Source: Tigriopus japonicus
Lineage: Eukaryota; Arthropoda; Copepoda; Harpacticoida; Harpacticidae
Direction of reading: 5' to 3'
Length of the DNA: 64,000 nt
Assembly (NCBI GenBank): GCA_010645155.1
Contig: JAAGOF010000071.1
Location: 741,106 to 805,105 of the forward strand
In this document: piece by piece, positions 32,801-42,660 of the stretch
Numbering within the stretch: position 1 is the stretch's first letter
Layout of the letters: each line of letters starts with the position of its first letter
Made by a program: the position numbers and the translations under genes
Notes under the pieces: model-generated
Databases searched by the model: none
What the model saw: only the letters and a program-made list of their open reading frames with translations
What the model was told of the DNA's origin: nothing

Positions 32801-35327
32801 CTAGGGAGAGAAATGACACTCCCAGCCAGCCACTTGCCTCCATTTTTGATCCCCCTTCACTAGCCTGAAGTTGGGCAGGATCACCGTAATGTGTTCTAAA
32901 AGAAGAGTGGCCTGACAGCCCAGGCAGAAATTAGTTGACTTTTGAACTAAATTAGGAGATGATGTGGCTTGAAAAAATAAGTCATTTGGCAACTAATTGA
33001 AACCTGATACTCCTCGAAACACTCAAATCAGATCGGATCTTGAATTAGATTACTTGGAATTGAAATAGAAGGTCTCTGTAAAAGGGGGGAACGCCGAGGT
33101 TGAGTTTAGCCACTTTTAGCAATTGCGTGTTATTTTATGTGCATCAAGAGAATGAACCCTCAGTCAGGTTGACCAAATCTTTAAACAAGGAAAGTTATGT
33201 AGAAATTGTGAAACGTAAATGATAAAATTAGGTAATCTTTGGTGCTTTTTCTTGTATCTGTTTATCTCTTGAACATCAAAAACTTTGTGGCTGATCCAGT
33301 ATGTGAGTGAATACCTCCATATAATTTCTGGAAAAGTTTTTTTTCTTAAGATTTTTGTAACCCTGATCTTCAATTGTATATGCCTCAATCTCCAGGGTAT
33401 TTTGAATTTGCCACCATGCCATGAGAGTGAGTTGTCAGCTGAATGGAATCACAACAAAAACTCTTGATTTGGGAGTGACTTTTCTCTCCCTAGAACTCTA
33501 GGTCCTCTGAGCTCTGTTCCTTGAAACTTTGAATGCTTAGTTTGGTTTGAGGCAGCTGAAATCGAAACAAGCCCACCTTGAAAAATTGAAGTGCTTGATA
33601 GCTTGGGAAATCCCATCAGTAAATCGCTCCCATTGGGAGAGACTCCAAAAGTTAGGGCTGGACAGTACTCAGAGAAGGTATGAAAGGTATGTGATACTGT
33701 ATGTCTTCAAGAGCATTCATGGGCTCTGTCCTAACTTAGGCTTTGAGATCAGTTGTAGCGATCGTAGAGGGTTAACGTGCCTTCCGAGAGCAACTCCAAA
33801 TCCAAGGGAATCAAAGCTAGTTCGATCAATGAAATCCTCCCTTCTTTATCGGGCTCCTTCAATGTTTAATTTGTTACCCATAAGTCTCCGTCGGGAATAT
33901 ATAGGAGCTGATCCTCTAATAGGTTTTCATGAAAGTGTTACTGAAATATGAAAGGAGATATATCCATTATTTTTCTTGGACAATAATGATCTTTGTATTT
34001 CCTATAATATGGTCAATCAAAATTTGTACTTCAAGACAATCATTTGGGTCATCATAAATCCTTAAATACTATTCCTGATCAACCCACTATTCAAGGGTTG
34101 GATAGTTCTGCCAACAGTAACTCGTTGGTAGACCAAATTTCGTATAAATATTAATTGTTTAAATTATTAAATTATTAAATTTATAATTTTTTTTACAGTC
34201 AATCACATTCCTTGGAGCGGTAGTATAAAAACCGCACCCATCCCTCAAAAAATAAGAAATTTGAAACACTAGCAAAAAAACAATGTATTTTCATCCTAGG
34301 TGCTCATGGTTCTTCAAAAGTCTAAACTTGAGCATTAGTCCAAACTTTGCCTGACCACTCATTTTTGTCAATTTAGGTGAGAGTGAACCCGCTGAATCCC
34401 AATTGGAAAATCGCTTGGCCTCTACATCTCAGGCTTCTGGAGCAGCTCCAAGTGCCGAGAAATCTTCGGAAGATCCCTCATCCTCATCCTCGTCCTCTGT
34501 GTCACTTGCCAATTCATCGGAAGTCTCGTCGTCTTCTTCGTCCTCTTCTTCCTCCTCTACGTCAGTATTGCCGCCATCCACATCGACGGTTGTTGAAACC
34601 GCAGAACAACCAAATGCAAAGATTGACGTCAAAATTGCATTGGAAAAAAATGAAAACGACGAATCCGAGGCCATGGAACAAGATTCAGCCGAGGGTGAGT
34701 TCAACCAAACATAATATACTTGGATTGTTCGCCTTATCAACGAAAGTGTTTTCATTTCTCACAGATTCTAATGCAGTTAAAACATCAGATGATGATCAAG
34801 CCATGGTTACCGGCTCGACTCACGACCTCTCCTCCGACACTTCATTGGATGATGTTACCAATCATTTGACCGAAGTGGACGGAGAACCATCGACCAAGTC
34901 TGAAGAAGTCAAGGTCTTGTCCGAGTCCACCGTTGAGGAAATGGAACACGAATCGCCGTCTTCTTCAGTCACTGTTCCAGACCAGACCGCAATCGAGCCG
35001 AATGTCGAGGGATGCTCATCGTCGAAAAATGGTGCAGAATCCGAGGCCACTCAAACCAATTCGAATAACCCTGTTGAGCAGGTAGACACCAAAGATCAGG
35101 CAGCTCCACCTACAACGGGAACGGAAATGGAGAAGTCTGGAGAAGACAACGAACAGAAGCAAGCCCCTATTTTGGACTCTAAAAAAGGTGTGGAAGAGAA
35201 AGAGGGAGAGACTCGTGACGAGGATGGGGCCCCCGATGCCAAGATGCCCAAACTTGGAGGAGATTCGCCCACTACCATTGCTGCAGCAACGATTGCCGTG
35301 AACTCAACGGTGGTGTCGTCCTCCTAG
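29809..35327 (+). CDS. PPP4R2: PP4 regulatory subunit 2 (PPP4R2), three exons
   Basis: The exons are 29809-30502, 34377-34694 and 34765-35327, GT-AG and in phase, giving 524 residues. The protein targets the PP4 catalytic subunit, with roles in DNA-damage response, centrosomes and SMN/splicing complexes. The N-terminal region (residues about 1-130) is the conserved part: an LEEVLLELNQFEKK start, PFTVQRLCELLTQP, and TDKFMRAIEKNMLVVS match the family closely. The remainder is serine-rich and acidic, with a poly-serine run in exon 2, SEAMEQD (like the human C-terminal PMEQD), and a DAKMPKLGGD segment near the end. Human PPP4R2 is about 417 residues, so the tail is longer here. The start at 29809 is chosen because it aligns with the human start and follows a splice acceptor; an earlier in-frame ATG at 29779 lies before that acceptor. 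Intron 1 (30503-34376) is packed with transposons. Confidence 0.92.
31255..31743. mobile_element. hAT-like MITE with TAGGGACGGGCAAA tips
   Basis: The left end TAGGGACGGGCAAAAAGTG and the right end CACTTTTTGCCCGTCCCTA are inverted repeats. The flanks CTGATGAG (31247-31254) and CTCATGAG (31744-31751) form an 8-base duplication with one mismatch. The element is 489 bases, T-rich and non-coding. It interrupts the dispersed repeat whose intact partner lies at about 3780-4365, which independently marks the insertion site. Confidence 0.8.
31752..32133 (-). repeat. Dispersed repeat, copy 2 (inverted, interrupted)
   Basis: Together with 31165-31254 and 32449-32461 this block is the reverse complement of about 3780-4365. 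The shared end TTTTGGCAAGCCTA and the block around CATTAACCATGCCATTGC are clear. Three insertions (31255-31743, 32134-32440, 32462-33621) have split it. Confidence 0.6.
32134..32440. mobile_element. hAT-like MITE, TACTGATGGG family, copy B
   Basis: The tips are TACTGATGCG and CACATTACTA, flanked by the 8-base duplication ATTTTGAT at 32126-32133 and 32441-32448. It is 307 bases long. The interior is a diverged copy of element A (21482-21786), sharing blocks such as ATGGCAGCACTGCCAACTCG and CTAGTTCGAGTGTTGCCAAA. Confidence 0.87.
32462..33621. mobile_element. hAT-like element, TACTGATGGG family, copy E (with nested insertion)
   Basis: The tips are TACTGATGGG and CCCATCAGTA, flanked by the 8-base duplication AATCGCTC at 32454-32461 and 33622-33629. 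It is 1160 bases long, of which 707 bases plus a duplication belong to a nested element at 32794-33500. The remaining 445 or so bases encode no recognised transposase. It starts only 13 bases after the target duplication of copy B. Confidence 0.83.
32794..33500. mobile_element. hAT-like element with TAGAGTTCTAGGGAGAG tips, nested in copy E
   Basis: The left tip TAGAGTTCTAGGGAGAG and right tip CTCTCCCTAGAACTCTA are perfect inverted repeats, continuing imperfectly through an ACTCCC block. The perfect 8-base duplication GGTCCTCT flanks it at 32786-32793 and 33501-33508. It is 707 bases long, with no recognised coding region. Confidence 0.87.
33630..33951 (+). pseudogene. Non-LTR retrotransposon reverse-transcriptase C-terminal tail (relic)
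   Basis: The frame contains HWERLQKLGL, RRYERYVILYVFK and FNLLPISLR. These match the pattern seen at the C-terminal end of Jockey/CR1-like ORF2 proteins, where a WERL.KL.L..RR.ERY block is followed by a ...NLLP..LR segment. The match is by recalled pattern only. The upstream polymerase domain is absent. Element E inserted exactly at the left edge of this stretch. It lies inside PPP4R2 intron 1. Confidence 0.5.
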
Positions 35328-35440
35328 CATCATTGTCTACTTGTGTGTTCAGTGTGTCGCCAAATGCCCTTGAGTCTATTCGACACACGCGAAGAAACTG
35401 TATTTGAAAATTTGAAATTTGTGGACGTTGAAACCATCAG

Positions 35441-35446
35441 AATAAA
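35441..35446 (+). terminator. PPP4R2 poly(A) signal
   Basis: AATAAA lies 113 bases after the PPP4R2 stop codon. It is the first match downstream of the stop. Confidence 0.65.
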
Positions 35447-35929
35447 ATACTGATACAAACCAGCTACTTTACGCGGTGTTCTTATCATTTTGGTTTGGAG
35501 GGTTTGACGGAAGAACTATGAGCCATTGTATTTCGCTAACCTTGGTCAGGCTGTTTTTTATATTAATTTACCAAGAAAGACAGTCCCATGTTCTGGGCAT
35601 GGTTAATTTTAATTTTTGAAGGGGAAAAAAGATCTACAAGGCTACAAAGGTAAATTGTGGCATTTCAAAATGTATTCTCTGTACTTCCATACAAAACTTC
35701 ATGTTTTGCATAGAAATCTATTGAAGTTTCAGTTTGAGATGAACCAAATTTTATAAAACAGTGTCAAATTATACTCCCACCAACACAAGATACCTCTTCC
35801 ACGCCGTTCCTAGAAGCAAGTCTCTATGGTACTTGATAAACTAATTTACATTTTTAGGCTTAATTGTTCATTCAGAACGGCTCAAAAGATCAAATTTATA
35901 AGGAAATTTCCAAACAAAATGACGTAGCT

Positions 35930-36219
35930 AGGCCTGGGAATTTGATGTAAATAAAAGATGCCTTAAATGTCCTTCAAAATGCAAATAAACAAGGCCCAGA
36001 ATGCAAATGAAGTCATGTTCCAGGGGGGGCATTTAGGTTTTCGTTTGGGTTTTGAAGGTCTGGGTTGTCAAATGTTTTAAGATTTTTGGGGTGAAAAATT
36101 GCAATATTTTGTCTTGTTTCTTTGATTTTTTTCTGCCTGTGGATGTAAAAGGTTTCAGAGGAGAGACTTTTAACTGAGCGCAACAGTATCCACAAATTAA
36201 GTCCATTCATTTTTCAGTT
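35930..36219 (+). repeat. Dispersed repeat (partner at 24662-24955)
   Basis: It begins TAGGCCTGGGAATTTGATG and is a diverged reverse complement of the earlier block. The same tip sequence (CATCAAATTCCCAGGCCTA) closes the other repeat at 38402, so these families share terminal sequence. It is non-coding. Confidence 0.5.
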
Positions 36220-36553
36220 CCAAAGCTTTAGTCGATGCCAATTCCATTTTTGAATCTAAATTTGAAAAAAGACTAAACTTTGTAAAAAATATCTCTTCTG
36301 TTGGCATCTCTAACCTATTTTTTGCATACTCGGGAAAGTGAAATAGCCGCTAGAGGCGCGGCAATCGCGCGACTCGTTCCAGCGCCATCTAGTGATAAAA
36401 ATTTAAACCTTTTGTACTTAACAGGGAGATTGCGAGAAAGGTGGTCCTTCAGCAGGAAGGGCAATCAAACTTGGGAGACGAGTTGATGTTAGTAGCTCTA
36501 GTTGATGTTAGGAGACGATTCATCCGAAGACATTTCGAAAGGTGGGTCACCAT

Positions 36554-36714
36554 TAGTGATGGGTATTGGGTTGGGAGAGTTGGCCCTTTTTTCATGGAGA
36601 TTAGGTTTCTTGCCCTTTGAGAAGTTTCGAAGTGGTCAGCTTTTTGACCCTTAAGGACCAAAATGACAAAAGTATGGCAAAATACCGCAAAATACGAACT
36701 CAAATCCATCAGTA
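36554..36714. mobile_element. hAT-like MITE, TACTGATGGG family, copy C
   Basis: The tips are TAGTGATGGG and CCATCAGTA, flanked by the perfect 8-base duplication GTCACCAT at 36546-36553 and 36715-36722. At 161 bases it is the shortest copy. It is nested inside the Mutator-like element. Confidence 0.83.
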
Positions 36715-37016
36715 GTCACCATGAAGGAACAGATGGACACACTCTTCAAAGCTTATTCTTTTTGTATTTTGTATTTGTGAAAAGCCACTTGGAAACACAA
36801 GGTGTACAATTGAGTATAGGCAAGAGGATAAATGATATGGACAAAAAGAACCACAAGTCGTGCAATGTAAAATGATTGGTAAAAAAAGACTAGGGAGTTA
36901 ACATTGTACTGAAGGGGAAGGAAAGAAAACAAAGAGAAGAGAAAAAAACAAAAAACAAAAAAAAAGTACACACACAGAAGAAAAAAAAAACCAGACAAGG
37001 CATTAGCATTTTGTGA

Positions 37017-37271
37017 TCAGTCTGTAGTGGGAGGTCTTCTTCCGGTACCAACCAAGCGCTTAAAGTGCCAGATGGTGTCCTGATGACGAATAGACATCGG
37101 AAGTGCGTTCCAAGGATCCACAGTACGTACGAAGAACGAATTTTGGCGAGTGTGAGACTTGCTAAATGGCTTACGAAGTTTTTGCTCCAAAGCACCCCTA
37201 GTATTCTTGCTTAAGACGGCCTGAACAGGCATCATAATATCTTCGGTAGAATAGAGGTTCTTGATGGACAT
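37017..37271 (-). pseudogene. Non-LTR retrotransposon C-terminal tail (relic)
   Basis: This minus-strand frame of 84 codons contains SKSHTRQNSFFVRTVDPWNA followed by LPMSIR and an FKRLV segment. This is the usual closing pattern of arthropod non-LTR ORF2 proteins, in which F..R....WN.LP precedes a final FK..L. It is truncated at the 5' side and sits inside a Mutator-like element. The match is by recalled pattern only. Confidence 0.5.
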
Positions 37272-38094
37272 GTCCCCCTTTGAAATCTTAAAAAAATTTA
37301 GAAGGTCATGATTGATCCTCCGACGTTCAGTTGGAGGTTTCAGTTTGTAATCTTATGTTTTCTTTATTCTTGTGAATAGCTCACAAACCTAATAACAAGA
37401 GGGAAAAGCTTGATGATTTGAATCAAGTTCGCTTTCCTGCTTCCTCTTTGATAACTCGTTTCTGTTCGTACATTCTTTCCGTTCTTTTCCATCACGTTCT
37501 ATCAGATTCGACTTATTACTTAATTATTGTATAACATAGTCCAGTACCAGGATCACGGTGACTTGGGCTTTGAAGAAGCAAGTGAAAACCTGAAACACGA
37601 ATGGCAACCAGGAAATCCTTCGAACCTCCACTTCAAATGAAGTTTAGTCACAAGGTTAAGAATTTAACACACTTTCCTTTATTCTCAATTGCTTTCCTAT
37701 ATTTTATTATCATTTGTGCAAACATGTAAATTAGACCAGCCGTACACCTGAATACATGTCTCATTTGCATACAAATATATTGCGATACAACAACTATCTC
37801 ATATTCTGAAGCATAACAATAACGTACTACACACATTAATTAAATACTCGTCTTTCTAAACTGTTCCCATCTTTCCAGCCCTTTTTCATGGTTGAAATTC
37901 AATTTGGGAGTCGAGCGCTAAAGACAAAACTTCGAAACACAGGCCCTTTTTGGAAATCTAGGTCGAACTTTTCCCGCTAGATGTCGCTGAAACGAGTCGC
38001 GCGATTGCCGCGCCTCTAGCGGCTATTTCACTTTCCCGAGTATGCAAAAAATAGGCTAGAGTTGGCATCCGTCAGTTATTAAGGTGCGTAAACC

Positions 38095-38402
38095 TGAGAG
38101 GGGGGCTTTGTTAGTAATGTGAAAACTGTTTACGAGGTTTGTATCAGAAAAATCAAATCATAGATGCAAGATGGAAAAATCACTTGTTTTCGTCTCCATA
38201 CTAAATCAAATTTCCAAATTTTTTTCTGAAAATTACTTTTCATCCTGATACCACTCTTGAAAACCACGGTTTCTGCTCATTTTCCCAAAAGGACTCTAAA
38301 TTGCGAAACAAAACGCAAATAAAGGTCAAAGTACGAATCAGTGCAGGTAAGGGCTCAAAATGTCAAAAAAGTTTTTTTTTTGCATCAAATTCCCAGGCCT
38401 AG
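38095..38402 (-). repeat. Dispersed repeat, copy 2 (partner at 22959-23255)
   Basis: This is a reverse-complement match to the earlier block, from GGGGGGCTTTGTTAG to CAAATTCCCAGGCCTA. It starts just after the right target duplication of the Mutator-like element. Confidence 0.5.
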
Positions 38403-38571
38403 TAATAACCAAAGAATTCACGAGAAACAACCTGCATTTATTACATTCTCCAAAGTCAAGTTGAAATCAGTCATATCTCTAAAAACTTGTTCCAGTTAGA
38501 GCAAGCACAGTGACTACTTTTTGAAAACCAAGTCAAGCAAACTCGAGAACCTTTGGAGGGTAATGCAACGA

Positions 38572-39176
38572 GATTGTAGGTAAAAAGGTCACAAGCAAAA
38601 CGGTCACAGGTAAATAGGTCACAGTAAAAAGGTCACGGGGTAAATAGGTCATAGTAAAAAGGTCACACGGTAAATAGGTCACAGTAAAAAGGTCACAAGG
38701 TAAAAAGGTCACACGAGGAAAAGGTCTTGCAATAATTGCAAACACATAATGTTGTTGGGCTGAACATCATACTTTAACTGAGGTTGAGACAATTTATCAA
38801 TCATGGGATAAACTGGACGTTAAGAAAACGTCAGTATGACACTAAACAGCAACAAATAATTCAGCAAATCAAATAGCAAGAAGTGTCTCTATAACAAAGG
38901 TAAAGGTTATAGGTAATTTGCAGTTGTTACTATTCAAAAGTTAACACCAAAAATTGAAGTTGGCGTGGTCGCAACTCCATTCAATAACAATTTAAAATAG
39001 AATAATAAGGACTCTACTGAGACTAGTGACTTTTTTACCGTGACCTATTTACTGTGCCCTTTTCACCGTGACCGTTTTACCTTGTGACCTTTTTACCGTG
39101 ACCGTTTTACGGTGACCTTTTACTGTGACCTTTTTACCGTGACCTTTTTACCTTGTGACCTATTTACCGCGCGCCT
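38572..39176. mobile_element. Foldback element copy 2 (internally deleted, opposite orientation)
   Basis: The left arm (38572-38718) and right arm (about 39030-39176) are arrays of GGTCAC units in inverted orientation. The left end GATTGTAGGTAAAAAGG equals the inverted right end of copy 1. The right end TTTACCGCGCGCC equals the inverted left end of copy 1. The internal part 38719 to about 38950 matches the inverted 6110-6375 of copy 1, while about 800 bases of that copy's interior are missing. TGCAACGA flanks both sides (38564-38571 and 39177-39184), a perfect 8-base duplication. Confidence 0.82.
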
Positions 39177-39184
39177 TGCAACGA

Positions 39185-41610
39185 AAGGCTGCCAATTGGT
39201 TGCTGATATATTTGAGTTTGATTGTCCATTTTTGAACGCTTCGACGAAATGAAAACTCGAAGGTAGTTTTCAAGTTCAAAAACTAAAATGAAAATGTTGA
39301 GAATTTAAAAGAAAATGAAATTAAATGAATACATGCAAAAAAACATGCCTAATAAAATGGCAAAAAGACAAAAAAAATGTAAACCGAGCCATACAAAATA
39401 GAATGAAAAGTACTTGCGTATTTTAAGTAATCCATTTCAGTTAAGTATTGATTATTTTTTTGCCAATCGGTTTTTTGACTGTGTAAAGAATTAACTTGGA
39501 CTATATATCAAAAAATCGACTAAAGAGACTCTCTGATAGTTTCGGAAAATATGGAACGCTTTCTCACAGGTGGTGTTTTAAATGGCGCCTAGGAGGCCAT
39601 GTATGTAAGTAATTGAGCTTGAACCTCTCAACCATCTCTCTCTTTGACCATGCAATGGTCCCTTCCAAATATCTCTTTGGCATTCTCAATTTTACATGGT
39701 CACTTAAATAAGTTTTGACACGGATGTCCAATTCCACAAAATAGTCATTAATTCTCCTTGTTTCAAGCGATTTACTTGGAACCCACCAATGTTGCGACAG
39801 GAATGTCTCAGTCTCGGATATTTCAGAGTGTCGATGGATCAAACATTCTAAGCTTTTTGACTTGTACGAAATGGAAAAAAATGTCACATTAACATTTATT
39901 TTGTATGGATCGATATTTTCAATTTTGTCTGAAATGTCATTCCATGGTATAATCTAGATCCTCACATCAGGACTTGAAAGTGGTTCTCAGGATTGAGAAT
40001 TGAAAACCACCGTGTCAAGAACAGACAAGTTTTTTGGGGTCCTTTTCTTACGTGACAAAGCGATCGTTCACTACCAATTTGAGTCGAATCCTACTTTGGG
40101 ATTTGAATTCGTTGGAAGAGACATTTTTTCAGTTTTCAAATGATATTATCTCGAGGAAGGACCAAAACACTACCACCACCAAACTTTGATGTCCAACTGG
40201 GTCTCTGAGGTATTTAGACAATGTCTCAAGATAGATATCCAGCATTGACAGATCATTCCTCTTGTACATACGAAGCTAGTGCTTGAAGCTAAGGTGTTCC
40301 ACTGGGTAGACCATACCCTGTATGTACATTGTCATGTACCATTATCCTGCATACTACTGTGCCTGCATTGACATGTACAACATAAAAAGAACGATGTTCG
40401 TTGCTCCCAGAGGGTTCAATGCTTGAAGACAAATGCTTGGAGAAAGCGATAGTAAGTAACTGATTGTGTCTTTTCCAAAGGATGTCTGTCAAGATGGATA
40501 CTTAACTCAAGATGAGTTCCACTTGAGGTACAACATACAAAAAGAGCACGTTGACATTTTGTCCCCAGAATCTTCCAATTTCCACCCACGGAATAAACCG
40601 AGCTTTTACTTTGACCAACTGTGCCAATCCTCGGCTTCTTTCCTTGAAGAACGTAGCTCTCTCTGACTCATCATAACTCTTCTCAACACTGGTTTAGGAT
40701 TCTACCCGACTCACTGGTATTTTGGCAAATATGTTGGAGGGGAAAAGTGTTAGAAATGTTGGCGTTTGCGAGATTATTAGTTGCGCCAGGGAAGTTTTTC
40801 CCTCTCCCTCAGGGTGAAGTGCACCCAAGCAAAGTAACCCAGGGGTGCTCGCCGAACCCAAATGTAATTCTTGAATCCTTGGGCTGAACCATGGACAAGA
40901 TGCAGTTGTCATGTTCCTTTGCAATTCAATGGAAGTGGTCAGTATCGGGAAGAGATTAGATGTATTTAAGGGGAGCAAGAATGTCCCGGAGCACAGTAGT
41001 CTTTATACCCTGAGGTACGGGTAAGTAGGGGGGAAAGATGGACGAGGAGACTTTCCCATATGTCGCACACTCACTCATAGGTTCGCTCTGAAACTAGTGA
41101 CGTTGTTCACTGCATGAATTCTACTCTACAATGACATTACTCTACGTCAACCTGGCACCTAAATCTAAATAAAAGCAGGTGATGTACCAAAATTACCCTA
41201 TACTTCATATGGAATGGATTGGAAATTTCTTATGGAGATCAAAATCTGGTCACACCACTAATTATTGCAATATCCTTTTTCTCAGTGTCTGGGTCGTTTG
41301 GAGGAATTTTTGTGACACATTCGGACATATCTCGTTGACATGTTTATGAGTCGAGCTTTAAGAGAACACTTCGAGCAGATTAGTAACAAGACCATTTAGG
41401 CTGAAGACATACTACACAATGACATAGAACTGGCCGCTGGCTTGACCTCTGCTTGGTCGAAAAGCTTCTTCGATCTGTCTGTCTTTCTTTCTCAACCATT
41501 ATCTTTGGACCAGGTAGGTTTCCGATGCTTCCAACGGGCAAAATGGCTTGTAAATGAGCCCAATGCGTGTCTGCCATTCAAATCGTTGGATTTTCGTGCC
41601 AAGAGGAAAT
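39185..41610. other. No gene recognised
   Basis: Only short frames without motif support are present on either strand. No repeat partner within the window was noticed for most of it. Confidence 0.4.
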
Positions 41611-41614
41611 TCTT

Positions 41615-42660
41615 GCGCTTGATCTTGAAATGTCGGGCATTGTAATAACATTGACAATAACAACAACGCGATCGCGAATTGGCAAGGAGATTTTTGGGGC
41701 CACAGGAATCAGGTGGGATATTAGGGTACATGACGATGGTTCGTGTGCCCTCGCAACATTGACGTCGTTTCGTAGTTTGCCTATTTGGGATCATAAAATA
41801 TGTTCTGGTCATTGGTCGCTAAATGACCTGACCAAATGGCTTTTCCACGTGGGAGACTGGCTGGGAAGTGCATATTATTCCACAAAAAAGAGAAGAGAGC
41901 CAAATCCTCATGGGAGACTTGCCTTTATAATATTGCAATGCTGGCTATGAAATGAATCACGAAATATCGAATGCACGTTTAAGAACAATTTGGAACAAGG
42001 ATCTTAAAAGAAGAATGGCTTGTTTCGGAGTTTTGCACTTGAATGTTTCCACTCCAATTCAATCCGTGATCTTGGAAACATTTTTGAACATATTTTAGGG
42101 TAAGAGTAAGGGTTTTGTAACCCCGTTTCAATTGATAGCCAGATGAGTGATTGTTCAAAAATGTATTCTTTTTGAAATTCTAACATTAGGGTGCAGTTAC
42201 ACAATACGTGTTGTATTCATGTATATATGTATACAAACTTGTCGGTTTTTGGGCAATTAAATGCAAAATTTGTCGGTTTTTAGGCAAATCAATGCAGAAA
42301 TTGTCTTTTTGTAGGAAACAACAGGAAAAACAAATTTTTAGCCAAAACGTTTTGTTTAGGGAATAGATATATCGATTATTGAATGGAACAAAAATATTTT
42401 CTCTTAAATTTTCATACACTTTAATGTTGGCCAATCATAATGCTCATTTTCCGAATTAAGTGGCCAGTTTTGCTATATTTTGGTAAATTTTGGTGTCTAT
42501 TTGCCATTTTATTCGCCATTTCTTGTTTTATATTCCATTTCATTTGCCATTTTGGACGCGTTTATTTGCCAATTTTTGAGCCTAAAAGGCGTGTTTTATT
42601 TGCCAGAAATCTGCACCCCTTGTTATTACAATGCCTGACATTTCAAGATCAAGCGCTGTT
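41615..42660. repeat. Inverted 35-base repeats about 1 kb apart
   Basis: GCGCTTGATCTTGAAATGTC and the following GGCATTGTAATAAC at about 41616-41650 recur in reverse complement at about 42623-42657 with one mismatch. No target duplication is visible outside the pair, so they may be ends of one element or two fragments of a dispersed repeat. A tip resembling the 25078-25262 MITE (TTAGGGTGCAGTTACAC) lies between them, near 42190. Confidence 0.45.

Larger units (their letters stand above)
36309..38060. mobile_element. Mutator-like element with about 90-base terminal inverted repeats
   Basis: The left end (36309 to about 36397) and right end (about 37972-38060) are inverted copies with only a few mismatches. 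They share CCTATTTTTTGCATACTCGG and AGAGGCGCGGCAATCGCGCG. The perfect 9-base duplication GTTGGCATC flanks the element at 36300-36308 and 38061-38069. Long terminal repeats and a 9-base duplication indicate the Mutator superfamily. The 1752-base element carries a nested hAT-like MITE (36554-36714) and a minus-strand retrotransposon tail (37017-37271) but no recognised transposase. The high arm identity suggests fairly recent activity. Confidence 0.82.

Noticed and set aside
40466..40666. Frame with an EF-hand-like DGYLTQDEF segment
   Set aside because: Only part of a loop consensus, with no flanking helices or second EF-hand and no exon signals. Likely chance.
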